Below are positions 1 to 10,000 of a DNA stretch of 64,000 nucleotides, piece by piece. The stretch is from Paenalicyclobacillus mengziensis (GTDB lineage: Bacteria > Bacillota > Bacilli > Alicyclobacillales > Alicyclobacillaceae). Position 1 is the stretch's first letter. Each line of letters starts with the position of its first letter. Position numbers and translations under genes: made by a program. The notes under the pieces were generated by a model that saw only the letters and a list, made by a program, of their open reading frames with translations, did no database searches and had not been told where the DNA came from. The DNA lies in the NCBI RefSeq assembly GCF_017298635.1, contig NZ_CP071182.1, forward strand, positions 868,001 to 932,000, read 5' to 3'.

Positions 1-1
1 C

Positions 2-1171
2 ACGGATTACTTCCCTCCTGTGGACGCGCAGCAGTTTACTCAGATGTTGTCGGGTTCGTTTGTGGGCATTGGGGTCACGATTGAACAGACTCAAAACGGC
101 ATTGAGATTCAGTCAGTCATGACAGATTCGCCAGCGAAGAAGGCAGGTCTGTTGCCGCACGACGTCATTGTCGAGGTGAACGGCAAGCGTGTCACTGGGA
201 TGTCGCTGCAAAAGGTGAGTAGCCTCGTTGTGGGTCCTGTCGGGACGCCGGTGACCATTGGCGTGCACCGCCGCTCTGACCCGGGACACGTGATTGACTT
301 CACCATGAAACGCGCGAAGATCACCAAGCCGTCAGTCATGACGAAGATGCTCTCCGGTGGTATCGGCTACATGCAAATTTCCGTGGTTGCACAAAACACT
401 GCGGGGGAAGTCAGTCAGGGTCTCGCTGACCTGCAGAAACAAGGAGCGAAAGTACTGATTCTCGACCTGCGCGGGAATCCGGGTGGCTACCTAAATGTGG
501 CTGTGAACATTGCCAGCGATTTCATTCCAAAAGGTAAACTGATTGTACAGACTGAAGACCGCAGTCTTCATATTGACAAATTGACGTCAAAAGGACCCGG
601 AGACAAGCTGCCAGTGGTCGTGTTGATGGACCAGAACACGGCTAGTGCCGCCGAGATCCTCTCCGCTGCCCTCCATGATGATGACGGTGTCCCGCTCGTT
701 GGAACGAGATCGTTCGGCAAGGGCACGGTGCAGGAGACGCAAGCCTACCCAGACGGCAGCACACTTAAGTATACGGTGGCCAAATGGCTGACACCAACAG
801 GGGCTTGGATCAATAAAAAAGGCCTGACCCCGACGTATCCGGTCAACCTTCCGTCATACGTCTCACTGCCGTCGATATCGAGTCAAAAACTGCCCTTGCA
901 GGAAAACCAAAACTCAACGACCGTTCAGTATTTGCAACAGACCCTTAAAGCACTCAAGTACCCGGTTGACCGTACGGACGGATACTTCGATGCGAGTACA
1001 AAACAGGCGGTGATGGCGGTTCAGAAACAGGCAGGGCTACCGCAGACAGGGGTAGTCGATAGTAAAACTGCGGCTGTCATTGACAAGCGGTTTCAGGCAC
1101 TGCTGTTGAATTCAGACACCCAACTGCAAAAAGCGGAAGCTGTGGCGAAGACACTTGAATCGAGCCACTGA
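2..1171 (+). CDS. ctpB: Carboxy-terminal processing protease, S41 family (5' end outside window)
   Basis: Serine protease of the C-terminal processing family, which acts outside the membrane; in Bacillus CtpB cleaves signalling proteins during sporulation. The frame is open to the window edge and the first residues (TDYFPPVDAQQF) match the middle of the family N-terminal region, so the true start lies upstream and the GTG at 20 is not the start. Order: PDZ domain (about nt 70-300), S41 catalytic core with the Ser in NTASAAE (nt 644-646) and the Lys in FGKGTVQ (nt 719-721), then a C-terminal peptidoglycan-binding domain (about nt 910-1090). That domain and the following minJ-like gene fit CtpB better than a generic CtpA. 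The family assignment is firm; the B-paralogue choice rests on synteny. Confidence 0.85.
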   Translation, partial: TDYFPPVDAQQFTQMLSGSFVGIGVTIEQTQNGIEIQSVMTDSPAKKAGLLPHDVIVEVNGKRVTGMSLQKVSSLVVGPVGTPVTIGVHRRSDPGHVIDFTMKRAKITKPSVMTKMLSGGIGYMQISVVAQNTAGEVSQGLADLQKQGAKVLILDLRGNPGGYLNVAVNIASDFIPKGKLIVQTEDRSLHIDKLTSKGPGDKLPVVVLMDQNTASAAEILSAALHDDDGVPLVGTRSFGKGTVQETQAYPDGSTLKYTVAKWLTPTGAWINKKGLTPTYPVNLPSYVSLPSISSQKLPLQENQNSTTVQYLQQTLKALKYPVDRTDGYFDASTKQAVMAVQKQAGLPQTGVVDSKTAAVIDKRFQALLLNSDTQLQKAEAVAKTLESSH

Positions 1172-1175
1172 CCAA

Positions 1176-1249
1176 CAAGTTACTCCCGATTTAGCCCAAG
1201 TTACTTCGAAGTTGCTTCCAAGGTTACTCCCAAGTTGCTTCCAAGTTGG
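1176..1249. repeat. Degenerate 11-12 bp tandem repeat
   Basis: Six imperfect copies of AAGTTGCTTCC / AAGTTACTCCC lie head to tail directly after the ctpB stop codon. They are non-coding and have no clear hairpin. Confidence 0.6.
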
Positions 1250-1304
1250 ACAATCCTCCCTAAAGTACTCAACACTCACCAAGCAGGACAAGAGTGTGTC
1301 GTGT

Positions 1305-1343
1305 CGAATAACAGTCTGTACCACGCGTATGGACTGTTATTCG
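1305..1343. repeat. Perfect 12-bp inverted repeat
   Basis: CGAATAACAGTC (1305-1316) is repeated in inverse at 1332-1343 with a 15-nt loop, between ctpB and the minJ-like gene. There is no T-run after it, so it is a weak terminator candidate. It shares AATAAC/GTTATT ends with the dispersed palindromes elsewhere in the window but has a different interior. Confidence 0.55.
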
Positions 1344-1448
1344 CTAAACTCTTTCAAACGCATGCAACTTATTGGGCCTGATTTCTGATTCTATTTTATA
1401 GATGGCGTGATTTACCTCTCGCCATGGAAAGGGCGGGTGTAAGAAGAA

Positions 1449-2858
1449 ATGAACTGGCATGCCGCAGCCCTGTCCATCCTGTGGGTCGTCCGGGATCTCT
1501 TTCTTAACCCCTTGTTTTACGCAGGATTTGCGCTTGCGTTTTGGGACCTGCGTCGGACTTCTATGTTTGAACGGAAGTTTTTTGGCATACGGGCTACACG
1601 ACCGCTTCGCCTTACCATCATTCGTGGTGTGCAGGGGCTGGTTGTCGGAATTATGATATCTGCCTTACTGATTTTATCCGGTGTCGTTGTCGATTTGTGG
1701 GAAGTCGCAGCGGTGAGCATTCTGGGCCTTGTCCTCGGCGCTATCCAACTGCGCTTTGTCTCACCGGTCTACAGCATCTCTGTACTATCCGCGCTCTCTC
1801 TGGCCATCAGCAAGTGGGTGCCGCACGTTCAAGGCTTTTTTGGTATGGTACTCAGTCATCTCGGTGCCTTTCACATCATCGGTTGGTCTGGGATCCTGTG
1901 CGGCGTGTTGCTCGGAGAAACCGTGCTGGTCGCGATTGTCGGCAGGCACTCCGTTTCACCTGTCGTCACGGTCAGTAAACGTGGCCGGGGTATCGGAGCT
2001 TTGTGGGTACAACTTGCATTCATGGTGCCGCTGGTGATTCCAACGGTCGGCAGTCTCTGGTCTGCTCCTGTTTACGCCACCTCACCATGGCACATGTTGT
2101 GGACGGTTACGGCTGGTTCCTTTGCCTTACTGGCTTTGCCCGTGTTGGTCGGATTTAGCGGTCTGTTTGATAACCTTCGCCCGCGTGTGGCTGTGCAGCA
2201 GACGGCGGCGATTGACGGCTTATCTGCAGTCTTGGCCGGAGGCGGCGCGTATCTCGGAACCATATACGACAGCAGTTACGCGGTCTTAGCACCGTGGGTT
2301 ATCCTGGTCATCCGGGAGGTGTCGAGGTGGTGGCTCGATCATCGGCAATCCTTGGCCGATCCGCTGTTCGCCCCTGCAGACGAAGGCGTCATGGTCTTGG
2401 CTGTGCTCCCGGATTCGTGGGCAGCAAGGCTTGACGTGGAACCCGGGGATACCATCACCAGGGTCAACGGGGTACCGGTTCATTCTCAGTATGACTTGCA
2501 CTTTGCGCTCAGCCAGAACCCTGCTTACGCGAAACTCGAGGTTGTTGACGAGCGCGGTGAGGTGAGGTTTGTCAGCCACACGGTCTACGAAGGTGAGCGA
2601 ACACAACTCGGTCTCATCTTCGCTCCGGATGGGCAGAGCCCGAGGTTCATCAAGGCGGGCGGGAGCGGCCTGCTTCAAAGTCTGTACGCGAGTCTTACGG
2701 AGGCTGGTACGGGTGCGAGTGGCCTTGGCGCTGCGCATGGCCTCACTACAGCTGAGCCCGCAACGCCATCGAAGCGGACCGCAAGAGAGATGTTTACCAG
2801 GTCACCGGCCGCTCGGGAAGCGGCGATGACAAAGGAACCATCAGACAACCCGGACTGA
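1449..2858 (+). CDS. minJ: MinJ-like polytopic membrane protein with C-terminal PDZ domain
   Basis: Probable topological factor for cell division, bridging DivIVA and MinCD at poles and septa in Bacillus. The 469-residue protein has about seven hydrophobic segments in the first 300 residues, then a PDZ domain at about residues 312-385 (VLPDSWAARLDVEPGDTI is the typical carboxylate-binding region), and a hydrophilic tail. B. subtilis MinJ has the same membrane-plus-PDZ layout, is somewhat shorter, and sits between ctpB and uvrBA as here. The identity rests on domain order plus synteny rather than on residue-level recognition. A site-2-protease-like scaffold is the alternative, but no HExxH zinc motif is seen. 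The roughly 70-residue C-terminal tail looks disordered. Confidence 0.7.
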   Translation: MNWHAAALSILWVVRDLFLNPLFYAGFALAFWDLRRTSMFERKFFGIRATRPLRLTIIRGVQGLVVGIMISALLILSGVVVDLWEVAAVSILGLVLGAIQLRFVSPVYSISVLSALSLAISKWVPHVQGFFGMVLSHLGAFHIIGWSGILCGVLLGETVLVAIVGRHSVSPVVTVSKRGRGIGALWVQLAFMVPLVIPTVGSLWSAPVYATSPWHMLWTVTAGSFALLALPVLVGFSGLFDNLRPRVAVQQTAAIDGLSAVLAGGGAYLGTIYDSSYAVLAPWVILVIREVSRWWLDHRQSLADPLFAPADEGVMVLAVLPDSWAARLDVEPGDTITRVNGVPVHSQYDLHFALSQNPAYAKLEVVDERGEVRFVSHTVYEGERTQLGLIFAPDGQSPRFIKAGGSGLLQSLYASLTEAGTGASGLGAAHGLTTAEPATPSKRTAREMFTRSPAAREAAMTKEPSDNPD

Positions 2859-2926
2859 CTTATATAAGTTCTGCACCGTTACGACGACCGGTGGCTGTGG
2901 GACGACTGACCAGGTAGGTGTGGAGT

Positions 2927-3733
2927 GTGGATATCGCAACCATTGGTGGCATTGTACTCGCGCTTGTGAGTCTTATCGTGGGTTTCACATTTGACGGCGG
3001 CAGTTTGTTGGCACTGATTAACCCGGCCGCTGCCATATTGGTGTTCGGAGGTACACTCGGTGCCACCTTGACCTCCGTGAGTTTGAAGCATTTCACTGGG
3101 ATGGTCAAATACGTACGAATCTCTCTGTTTGGTAAATCTCCGGATATGCTCGAGACGGTTGAGGAATTGGTCGGCCTCGCGGTGGTAGCCCGTCGTGAAG
3201 GGCTGCTGGCCCTAGAGGAGCGACTTGAGGCGATGACCGATCCGTTCATGAAAAGCGGCCTACAATTGGTCGTAGACGGTGTCGATCCGGAACTCGTCCG
3301 CGAATACCTCGATACAGAACTCGCTTCGGTGGAAGAACGGCACAAACGGGCTGCGAAGGTGTTCGAACTCGCCGGGGGCTATGCACCGACGATGGGCATC
3401 ATCGGTACGGTCATGGGTCTGGTCCACGTGCTCGGCAGTCTACAGAATGTGACCAAGCTCGGACCGCAAATCGCGACGGCGTTCACGGCGACACTCTATG
3501 GTGTTGCCAGCGCCAACGTGTTGTGGCTCCCCATCGCCAGCAAGTTGAAGAATCGCAACCAGGATGAGATTCTGCTTCGCGAGATGATGAGTGAGGGCAT
3601 CCTGTCCATTCAGGCTGGCGAGAATCCGAACATTCTCGGCCAGAAATTACGTGCTTTCTTGCCACCGTCGCAGCGCCAACGTAAAGAGACAGAAAGCAGG
3701 GGTGAAGCAGGTGTCGAGACGGCGCGGTCGTAG
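2927..3733 (+). CDS. motA: Flagellar stator protein MotA
   Basis: Ion-channel subunit of the flagellar stator, acting with MotB in the cytoplasmic membrane. The 268-residue protein opens with two membrane segments, carries a large cytoplasmic loop and ends with a second membrane pair (FELAGGYAPTMGIIGTVMGL, then GVASANVLWLPIASKLKNR), the MotA/TolQ/ExbB layout. The GTG at 2927 is preferred because AGGTAGGTG (2912-2920) sits 6 nt upstream; a GTG at 2918 is also open. It overlaps motB by 23 bp, so the pair is translationally coupled. Whether it uses protons (MotAB) or sodium (MotPS) cannot be told with certainty. Confidence 0.88.
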   Translation: MDIATIGGIVLALVSLIVGFTFDGGSLLALINPAAAILVFGGTLGATLTSVSLKHFTGMVKYVRISLFGKSPDMLETVEELVGLAVVARREGLLALEERLEAMTDPFMKSGLQLVVDGVDPELVREYLDTELASVEERHKRAAKVFELAGGYAPTMGIIGTVMGLVHVLGSLQNVTKLGPQIATAFTATLYGVASANVLWLPIASKLKNRNQDEILLREMMSEGILSIQAGENPNILGQKLRAFLPPSQRQRKETESRGEAGVETARS

Positions 3734-4556
3734 GCGTGAAGAGGAACCGGAAAATCAGGACCGCTGGCTGATTACGTACTCAGACCTGATTACTCTGCTG
3801 ATGATCTTTTTTGTCATCATGTACGCCATGTCCAAGGTTGATGTGGCCAAGTTCATGACATTAACGCAGTCTCTCGCAGCGGCGCTACATAATGAACAGA
3901 AGATCCCCCTGAAAGACCTCGGTTCAACGGGCCTCGTGGTACCCGCCAACCCGACGAACCAAGGCGACAAGACCCAGCACCCCATTCCACCGACGTCTGC
4001 AACAAAAACGCAGAATGATAAAGCGCTCGACAACCTTTTTAACCAGGTCAAGTCGTATATTGCCACACACAACCTGAACGGGAACGTGACGATTGTGAAC
4101 CAGCAGCGCGGCGTGCAGATCACCCTGCGCGACGTTGTTCTGTTCAACACCGGACAAGCAACTGTCCTCCCTCAGGCTCAGAAATTACTGCAGGGTCTTG
4201 TGCCCTTTTTCCAGTCTTTGAATAACCCTATTGTGATTGAAGGATATACGGACAACGTCCCGATTAACACGCCGCAGTTTCCGTCAAACTGGGAGTTGTC
4301 CAGCGCCCGGGCCATCAATGTCGTGCGCTTTTTGGTCAGCCAGGGAATTTCGCCTCCGCGACTCTCCGGTGTCGGATACGGCCAGTACCATCCGGTAGTC
4401 CCGAATACGTCGGCCGCCAATCGGGCGATTAATCGGCGTATCAACATTGTCATCTTGAGGACGGCGCAAAATACTCAGCCCGTGAAGGCGACCGGCAACA
4501 GCGTGGGTAGCAGTGGTGGTGCTGTTGGCAACCCCAGCGTGAACACGGCCGGGTAG
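3711..4556 (+). CDS. motB: Flagellar stator protein MotB
   Basis: Peptidoglycan-anchored stator subunit that carries the ion-binding Asp. The N-terminus is basic, then one membrane helix follows with the conserved Asp in WLITYSDLITLLMIFF. A linker rich in polar residues leads to an OmpA-type peptidoglycan-binding domain (about residues 140-255, with GYTDNVPI and SARAINVVRFL motifs). The GTG at 3711 is chosen: CAGGGGTGA lies just upstream, and the shorter N-terminus matches the family. A start at 3591, far inside motA, would add about 40 unlikely residues. A GTG at 3702 is a close alternative. The C-terminal 35 residues are low-complexity Gly/Ser/Asn. Confidence 0.87.
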   Translation: MSRRRGRRREEEPENQDRWLITYSDLITLLMIFFVIMYAMSKVDVAKFMTLTQSLAAALHNEQKIPLKDLGSTGLVVPANPTNQGDKTQHPIPPTSATKTQNDKALDNLFNQVKSYIATHNLNGNVTIVNQQRGVQITLRDVVLFNTGQATVLPQAQKLLQGLVPFFQSLNNPIVIEGYTDNVPINTPQFPSNWELSSARAINVVRFLVSQGISPPRLSGVGYGQYHPVVPNTSAANRAINRRINIVILRTAQNTQPVKATGNSVGSSGGAVGNPSVNTAG

Positions 4557-4603
4557 GTGAACGCACTCAACGACAGGTAGGCCGCCGATATGATGATTCC
4601 TAG

Positions 4604-4721
4604 AAATAACGCGTCCCTGACGCGTTATTTCCTTTCACCAGGCTCTTAACGCGTTGTGGACGCGCTATTTTGCCAAGCGGACGCCATTATGGGCCTAAAT
4701 AACGCGCTCACAGCGCGTTAT
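4604..4721 (+). repeat. Three-palindrome version of the dispersed composite repeat
   Basis: Palindromes at 4605-4629, 4646-4669 and 4698-4721 share ATAACG...CGTTAT arms. The first is perfect over 10 bp per arm (AAATAACGCG with a 7-nt loop). The spacers of 16 and 28 bp, and the TTAACG left arm of the second unit, match units C, D and E of the five-unit arrays at 34266 and 57236. Confidence 0.85.
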
Positions 4722-4767
4722 CGCGAGTTGGCCCTTTGGGTGCAACAGCTCACCCGGAAAATTTAAG

Positions 4768-4781
4768 GGAACATTTGTTCG
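4768..4781 (+). promoter_or_regulatory. LexA/DinR SOS box upstream of uvrBA
   Basis: GGAACATTTGTTCG contains the Gram-positive LexA dyad GAAC-N4-GTTC. It overlaps the -35 element of the uvrB promoter, the usual position for repression. SOS control of uvrBA is established in Bacillus. Confidence 0.85.
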
Positions 4782-4803
4782 CTTTTGCGTTTCGTGGTAA
4801 CAT
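4775..4803 (+). promoter_or_regulatory. SigA-type promoter of uvrBA
   Basis: -35 TTGTTC (4775-4780), 17-bp spacer, -10 TAACAT (4798-4803). The -35 lies inside the LexA box. Transcription would start near 4810, giving a leader of about 160 nt. Confidence 0.65.
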
Positions 4804-4882
4804 AAAGAGGTGACTATTTGAAGACCGCTTCGCGGTGTCCTGTTGCAGCCATATCGTGTTGCACAGACGATACGACGTTGCT

Positions 4883-4969
4883 GTCGAATGTTTTTACCTA
4901 AACGAGTCTAATGTGGAATGTTTGTACCTGAACCACTCTGCGGTGGAATATCCTTACCCGATTGGAGGG
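4883..4969 (+). repeat. Three imperfect 30-nt tandem repeats in the uvrB leader
   Basis: Units begin at 4883, 4913 and 4943; the third runs into the uvrB Shine-Dalgarno site. In the uvrB frame they read [20 protein letters not shown] and VEYPYP, so the leader is open as a 10-residue peptide repeat. Confidence 0.65.
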
Positions 4970-4972
4970 ATT

Positions 4973-6964
4973 GTGTTGTCGGCAAAAGACGGACGATTTG
5001 AATTGGTGTCCGAGTATCAGCCTCAGGGAGATCAACCTGGCGCCATTGACCAACTGGTTGAGGGACTGAATCACGGGCTGAAGCATCAGACACTCCTCGG
5101 CGTCACCGGATCGGGCAAGACGTTCACGATGGCCAACGTCGTCGCGAAAGTCAATCGGCCGACACTTGTGATTGCCCACAACAAGACCCTCGCAGCACAG
5201 TTGGCGGCCGAGTTTCGCGAGTTCTTCCCGAACAACGCGGTCGAATACTTTGTCAGTTATTACGACTACTATCAGCCGGAGGCGTACATTCCGTCGACGG
5301 ATACCTATATCGAGAAAGACGCGAAGATTAACGATGAGATTGATAAACTGAGGCACTCCGCCACTGCATCCTTGCTCGAACGAAACGACGTCCTTGTCGT
5401 CGCCAGCGTGTCCGCTATCTACGGTCTCGGTAATCCAGAAGAGTATCGCCATCATGTTCTCTCCCTTCGCCCCGGTATGGAGCGGCGACGAGACGACATT
5501 TTACGGCGGCTTGTCGACATGCAGTACGAGCGCAATGACATCAACTTCACCCGCGGCACCTTCCGTGTACGGGGTGATGTAGTCGAAATCTTCCCGGCAT
5601 CACGCGGAGAACAGGCAATTCGCGTGGAACTGTTTGGCGACGAGATTGATCGGATCACTGAGATAGATGTTTTAACAGGGGAAGTGCTCGGAGTTAGAGA
5701 TCATGTCGGAATTTATCCGGCATCTCACTTTGTCACCTCACGTCCCCGACTCGAGGCCGCCATCGCACGCATTCAGGATGAGCTGAAGGAACGGCTCGCG
5801 GAACTACGCGACAATGGCAAACTGCTCGAGGCCCAACGCCTTGAACAGCGGACCAACTACGACATCGAGATGATGAAAGAAATCGGCTTCTGCTCAGGCA
5901 TTGAGAACTATTCGCGGCATTTAGAGGGCCGATCCGCTGGAGAACCTCCTCACACCTTGCTGGACTACTTTCCGGACGACTTTCTCACCATCATTGACGA
6001 GTCGCACGTCACACTGCCGCAGGTTCGAGGGATGTACGGCGGCGACCGCACGCGCAAGTTGACTCTGGTTGAGCACGGATTCCGCCTGCCATCTGCTGCA
6101 GACAACCGCCCGCTCACTTTTGATGAATTCGAAGGCAAACTTGGGCAGGCCATGTATGTCTCGGCGACACCCGGCCCTTACGAACTCGAACACCAGCAAA
6201 AACAGGTGGAGCAGATTATCCGCCCGACAGGGTTACTCGACCCAGAGGTGTTTGTCCGGCCGATTAAGGGTCAGATTGACGATCTCGTTGGTGAGATCAA
6301 CGAGCGCACCAAGAAGGGTGAGCGCGTCCTCGTGACGACGCTCACGAAGAAGATGGCAGAAGACCTGACCGACTACTTTAAGGAACTCGGTATCAAAGTC
6401 CGCTACATGCACTCCGACATCAAGACGATGGAGCGTATGGTCATCCTGCGCGACCTGCGGCTTGGGGCTTTCGACGTCCTTGTCGGCATTAACCTACTGC
6501 GTGAAGGTCTCGACCTCCCGGAAGTCTCCCTTGTCGCCATTCTCGACGCAGACAAGGAAGGGTTCCTGCGCGCAGAGCGGTCCCTGATTCAGACGATTGG
6601 CCGTGCCGCTCGTAACGCGAACGGCCAGGTCATCATGTACGCAGACACGATTACAGCGTCGATGCGCGTTGCCATCGACGAGACAATGCGACGTCGCGAG
6701 AAGCAGATGGCGTTCAATGAGGCTCACGGAATTACACCGGCCACCATTCAAAAGGCTATTCGCGACGTGATTGAAGCCACAAAGGCAGCCGAGTCTCAGG
6801 CGGATTATGTCACGGCAGCACAGCGTGCCGCCAACCTATCCGCGAAGGAGAAGAAGGACCTTATCGCCAAGCTGCAGCAGGAGATGAAAAATGCTGCCAA
6901 AGAGCTTCAGTTCGAGCGGGCTGCGGAGTTGCGTGATATGATCGTGGAGCTGAGTGCCTCGTAA
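4973..6964 (+). CDS. uvrB: UvrABC excinuclease subunit B
   Basis: Damage-verifying helicase-like subunit of nucleotide excision repair, loaded by UvrA and then joined by UvrC. Seen in the 663-residue product: P-loop [12 protein letters not shown], the beta-hairpin region [24 protein letters not shown]-like box [12 protein letters not shown], helicase motif VI IGRAARN, and the C-terminal UVR coiled coil that binds UvrC ([20 protein letters not shown]). GTG 4973 or TTG 4976 both sit behind GGAGG (4964-4968). An upstream GTG at 4835 is open but would add 46 residues of repeat sequence not typical of UvrB. Transcribed with uvrA, 123 nt downstream, from the SOS promoter. Confidence 0.97.
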   Translation: MLSAKDGRFELVSEYQPQGDQPGAIDQLVEGLNHGLKHQTLLGVTGSGKTFTMANVVAKVNRPTLVIAHNKTLAAQLAAEFREFFPNNAVEYFVSYYDYYQPEAYIPSTDTYIEKDAKINDEIDKLRHSATASLLERNDVLVVASVSAIYGLGNPEEYRHHVLSLRPGMERRRDDILRRLVDMQYERNDINFTRGTFRVRGDVVEIFPASRGEQAIRVELFGDEIDRITEIDVLTGEVLGVRDHVGIYPASHFVTSRPRLEAAIARIQDELKERLAELRDNGKLLEAQRLEQRTNYDIEMMKEIGFCSGIENYSRHLEGRSAGEPPHTLLDYFPDDFLTIIDESHVTLPQVRGMYGGDRTRKLTLVEHGFRLPSAADNRPLTFDEFEGKLGQAMYVSATPGPYELEHQQKQVEQIIRPTGLLDPEVFVRPIKGQIDDLVGEINERTKKGERVLVTTLTKKMAEDLTDYFKELGIKVRYMHSDIKTMERMVILRDLRLGAFDVLVGINLLREGLDLPEVSLVAILDADKEGFLRAERSLIQTIGRAARNANGQVIMYADTITASMRVAIDETMRRREKQMAFNEAHGITPATIQKAIRDVIEATKAAESQADYVTAAQRAANLSAKEKKDLIAKLQQEMKNAAKELQFERAAELRDMIVELSAS

Positions 6965-7087
6965 GTTGCGGCACCTGGATTGGAGCGCCGCAGCACTGAG
7001 CAACCTCGAGTGGCGAGACGGAAAGACAGGCAGCGTAGCAAGTCAGATATCACAGTTCGGGTAACAACCCGTAAAGGTGGGAATACA

Positions 7088-10000
7088 GTGGCACACGACC
7101 GAATTGTGGTCAAAGGTGCGCGTGCGCACAACCTGAAAAACATAGATGTCGTGATTCCGCGCGACAAGTTTGTTGTCTTGACGGGACTGAGCGGATCGGG
7201 CAAATCATCCCTCGCGTTTGACACCATTTACGCGGAAGGACAGCGCCGGTACGTGGAGTCACTGTCCGCTTACGCGAGGCAATTTCTCGGACAGATGGAC
7301 AAGCCAGACGTAGATTCCATTGACGGGTTATCGCCTGCGATATCGATTGACCAGAAGACGACGAGCCGCAACCCGCGGTCGACCGTGGGAACGGTGACCG
7401 AGATCTACGATTATTTGCGCCTACTGTACGCGCGCGTGGGGCGTCCGTATTGTCCCAACTGCCACATTCCCATCAGTTCCCAGACGGTGGAGCAGATGGT
7501 CGATAGAATCGTGGAATACCCGGAAGGAACGCGCCTGCAAGTGCTGGCACCCCTTGTGCGCGGCCGTAAAGGTGAGCACAAGAGTGTCTTTGAGGACATG
7601 AAGAAAAGCGGCTATGTGCGTGTTCGCGTCGACGGGGAAGTGCGTGAGGTCGCAGAAGAGATTTCCCTCGAGAAGAACAAGAAACACACCATCGAGGTGG
7701 TCGTGGACCGCATCGTCGTTCGCGCTGACGTCGCTGGCAGACTGGCAGACTCACTCGAGACGGCACTCGGGTTGTCAGGCGGCCTGGTGGGCATCGACGT
7801 CATTGGCCAGGAGGAACTGCTCTTCAGTCAGAACTTTGCCTGCCCCAATTGCGGTTTCAGTGTGGGTGAGCTGGCGCCGCGCATGTTTTCGTTCAACAGT
7901 CCGTTCGGTGCCTGTGAGGCCTGCAGCGGCCTTGGTGTGCATATGGAGGTGGACGAGGACCTCGTCATTCCGGATTGGTCAAAGAGTATCGACGACGGGG
8001 CTATCGTGCCTTGGGTCGGATCGTCCTCGACTTATTACCCGCAGCTCTTGGCGGCGGCCTGCACCGCCTTTGGCGTGCGCACGGACATTCCATTGTCGGA
8101 CATCCCGAAGCCCGTCATGGATAAGATTCTGCACGGGACCGGTGAGAAGATCCACTTTACTTTTGAAAACGACTGGGGCCAGACGAAAACCGCTGAACTG
8201 CCGTTTGAAGGGGTGATTCCGAACCTCGATCGGCGCTACCGGGATACCGCGTCCGACTGGACCCGCGAGTTCATTGAAGAGTACATGAGCAGCAAGCCTT
8301 GTCCAGCCTGTAAGGGCAAGCGGTTGCGGCCGGAAAGCCTGGCTGTGAAGGTTGGGGAGATGGATATCTCTGAGTTTACCGATCTCGCTGTTCGCGACGC
8401 TGTGCCCTTTTTTGAACACCTAGAACTTACGGAAAAGGAAACAGCCATCGCTCGGCTCATCCTCCGCGAGATCGAGGCGCGCCTCGGTTTCCTTCGCGAC
8501 GTGGGCCTCGATTACCTGACTTTATCGCGTAGTGCCGGCACGCTTTCTGGCGGCGAGGCACAGCGCATTCGATTGGCCACGCAGCTTGGTTCAAGTCTGA
8601 TGGGCGTCTTGTACATCCTCGATGAGCCTTCGATTGGCCTGCACCAGCGCGATAACGAGCGCCTCATCCATACGCTCGAGCATATGCGCGACCTCGGTAA
8701 CACGCTGATTGTCGTGGAGCATGACGAAGACACGATGCTTGCAGCCGATCACATTATCGACATGGGACCCGGTGCCGGTGTGCACGGTGGAGCTGTGGTC
8801 AGTGAGGGGTCGCCTGAAGAGATTATGGCGGACAAAAACTCGCTGACTGGGCAGTACCTCGTAGGCCATCGCTTTATTCCAGTGCCGGAGGAACGGCGCA
8901 AGCTCGATGGCCGAAAGCTGCGTGTCAAAAAGGCCAAGGAAAACAACCTGAAGAACATCACAGTCGACATTCCGGTTGGTGTCTTCACTTGTGTCACGGG
9001 TGTGAGCGGGTCGGGCAAGTCCACGTTGGTCAACGAAATTGTGCACAAAACCCTGGCTCGGGACCTAAACGGTGCCCGGACGCGTCCGGGAGCCTGTGCG
9101 GGCATCGACGGACTTGAGCATCTAGATAAGGTCATCGATATCGATCAATCCCCGATTGGCCGCACACCCCGAAGCAACCCGGCGACCTACACTGGGGTGT
9201 TCGATGACATCCGCGACCTCTTCGCCACCACCAATGAGGCAAAGATGCGCGGATACAAAAAGGGACGTTTTAGTTTTAATGTCCGGGGTGGGCGCTGTGA
9301 GGCCTGTAAAGGTGACGGCATCATCAAGATTGAAATGCACTTTTTACCAGACGTTTACGTGCCATGCGAAGTCTGCAAGGGCAAGCGCTACAACCGTGAG
9401 ACACTTGAGGTCAAGTACAAAGGGAAGAGTATATCTGACGTCCTCGACATGACCATTCTGGATGCGCTCGAGTTCTTTGAGAATATCCCGCGCATTGCAC
9501 GCAAGCTCCAGACGCTTGTGGACGTAGGGCTTGGTTACATGCACGTTGGTCAGCCCGCGACGACTTTGTCAGGCGGCGAAGCCCAGCGCATCAAGCTGGC
9601 GTCCGAACTGCATCGGCGCAGCACGGGGCGAACCTTGTACATCCTCGACGAGCCGACCACAGGCCTGCACGTTGCCGACATCGAGCGACTGTTGACAGTC
9701 TTGCACAGATTGGTCGAAGCAGGAGACACTGTGCTCGTCATTGAGCACAACCTCGATGTCATTAAAACGGCGGATCACCTGATTGACCTTGGGCCTGAAG
9801 GCGGCGAAGGCGGTGGACGCGTGATTGCCACGGGCACGCCAGAAGACGTTACAAAGGTGAAGGCGTCCTATACGGGTGCGTTCCTGAAGCCGATATTGGA
9901 GCGGGACAAGGCGCGCGCCCGCGGTGAGTACCGACCAGCCAGTCTTCCGGGCCGAGCAGACAAGGTGGAAGTGGTATTGAAACGGAGGACGGGTGCATGA
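7088..10000 (+). CDS. uvrA: UvrABC excinuclease subunit A
   Basis: Damage-recognition ATPase of nucleotide excision repair. The 970-residue protein has two ABC ATPase halves, with P-loops [12 protein letters not shown] and [12 protein letters not shown] and ABC signatures [13 protein letters not shown] and [13 protein letters not shown]. Zinc-binding cysteine pairs include CPNC (twice), CEAC and CEVC. The GTG at 7088 gives [16 protein letters not shown], the normal family start, behind AAAGGTGGG; a start at 6980 would add 36 atypical residues. The stop overlaps the next gene by 4 bp. Confidence 0.97.
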   Translation: MAHDRIVVKGARAHNLKNIDVVIPRDKFVVLTGLSGSGKSSLAFDTIYAEGQRRYVESLSAYARQFLGQMDKPDVDSIDGLSPAISIDQKTTSRNPRSTVGTVTEIYDYLRLLYARVGRPYCPNCHIPISSQTVEQMVDRIVEYPEGTRLQVLAPLVRGRKGEHKSVFEDMKKSGYVRVRVDGEVREVAEEISLEKNKKHTIEVVVDRIVVRADVAGRLADSLETALGLSGGLVGIDVIGQEELLFSQNFACPNCGFSVGELAPRMFSFNSPFGACEACSGLGVHMEVDEDLVIPDWSKSIDDGAIVPWVGSSSTYYPQLLAAACTAFGVRTDIPLSDIPKPVMDKILHGTGEKIHFTFENDWGQTKTAELPFEGVIPNLDRRYRDTASDWTREFIEEYMSSKPCPACKGKRLRPESLAVKVGEMDISEFTDLAVRDAVPFFEHLELTEKETAIARLILREIEARLGFLRDVGLDYLTLSRSAGTLSGGEAQRIRLATQLGSSLMGVLYILDEPSIGLHQRDNERLIHTLEHMRDLGNTLIVVEHDEDTMLAADHIIDMGPGAGVHGGAVVSEGSPEEIMADKNSLTGQYLVGHRFIPVPEERRKLDGRKLRVKKAKENNLKNITVDIPVGVFTCVTGVSGSGKSTLVNEIVHKTLARDLNGARTRPGACAGIDGLEHLDKVIDIDQSPIGRTPRSNPATYTGVFDDIRDLFATTNEAKMRGYKKGRFSFNVRGGRCEACKGDGIIKIEMHFLPDVYVPCEVCKGKRYNRETLEVKYKGKSISDVLDMTILDALEFFENIPRIARKLQTLVDVGLGYMHVGQPATTLSGGEAQRIKLASELHRRSTGRTLYILDEPTTGLHVADIERLLTVLHRLVEAGDTVLVIEHNLDVIKTADHLIDLGPEGGEGGGRVIATGTPEDVTKVKASYTGAFLKPILERDKARARGEYRPASLPGRADKVEVVLKRRTGA

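Larger units (their letters stand above)
4557..4972. other. motB-uvrB intergenic region
   Basis: This 416-bp stretch holds three palindromes (4605-4721), the LexA box and promoter of uvrBA (4768-4803) and a leader with three 30-nt repeats (4883-4969). No separate gene is seen; the leader is open in frame with uvrB from a GTG at 4835. Confidence 0.7.

Noticed and set aside
2286..2738. 150-codon minus-strand ORF inside minJ
   Set aside because: Antisense shadow of a GC-rich gene; no ribosome site and no family features.
4584..4591. GCCGATAT, a perfect sigma-D -10 sequence just after motB
   Set aside because: No TAAA -35 lies 15 bp upstream (CTCA or TCAA instead), so a flagellar promoter is not supported; probably chance.
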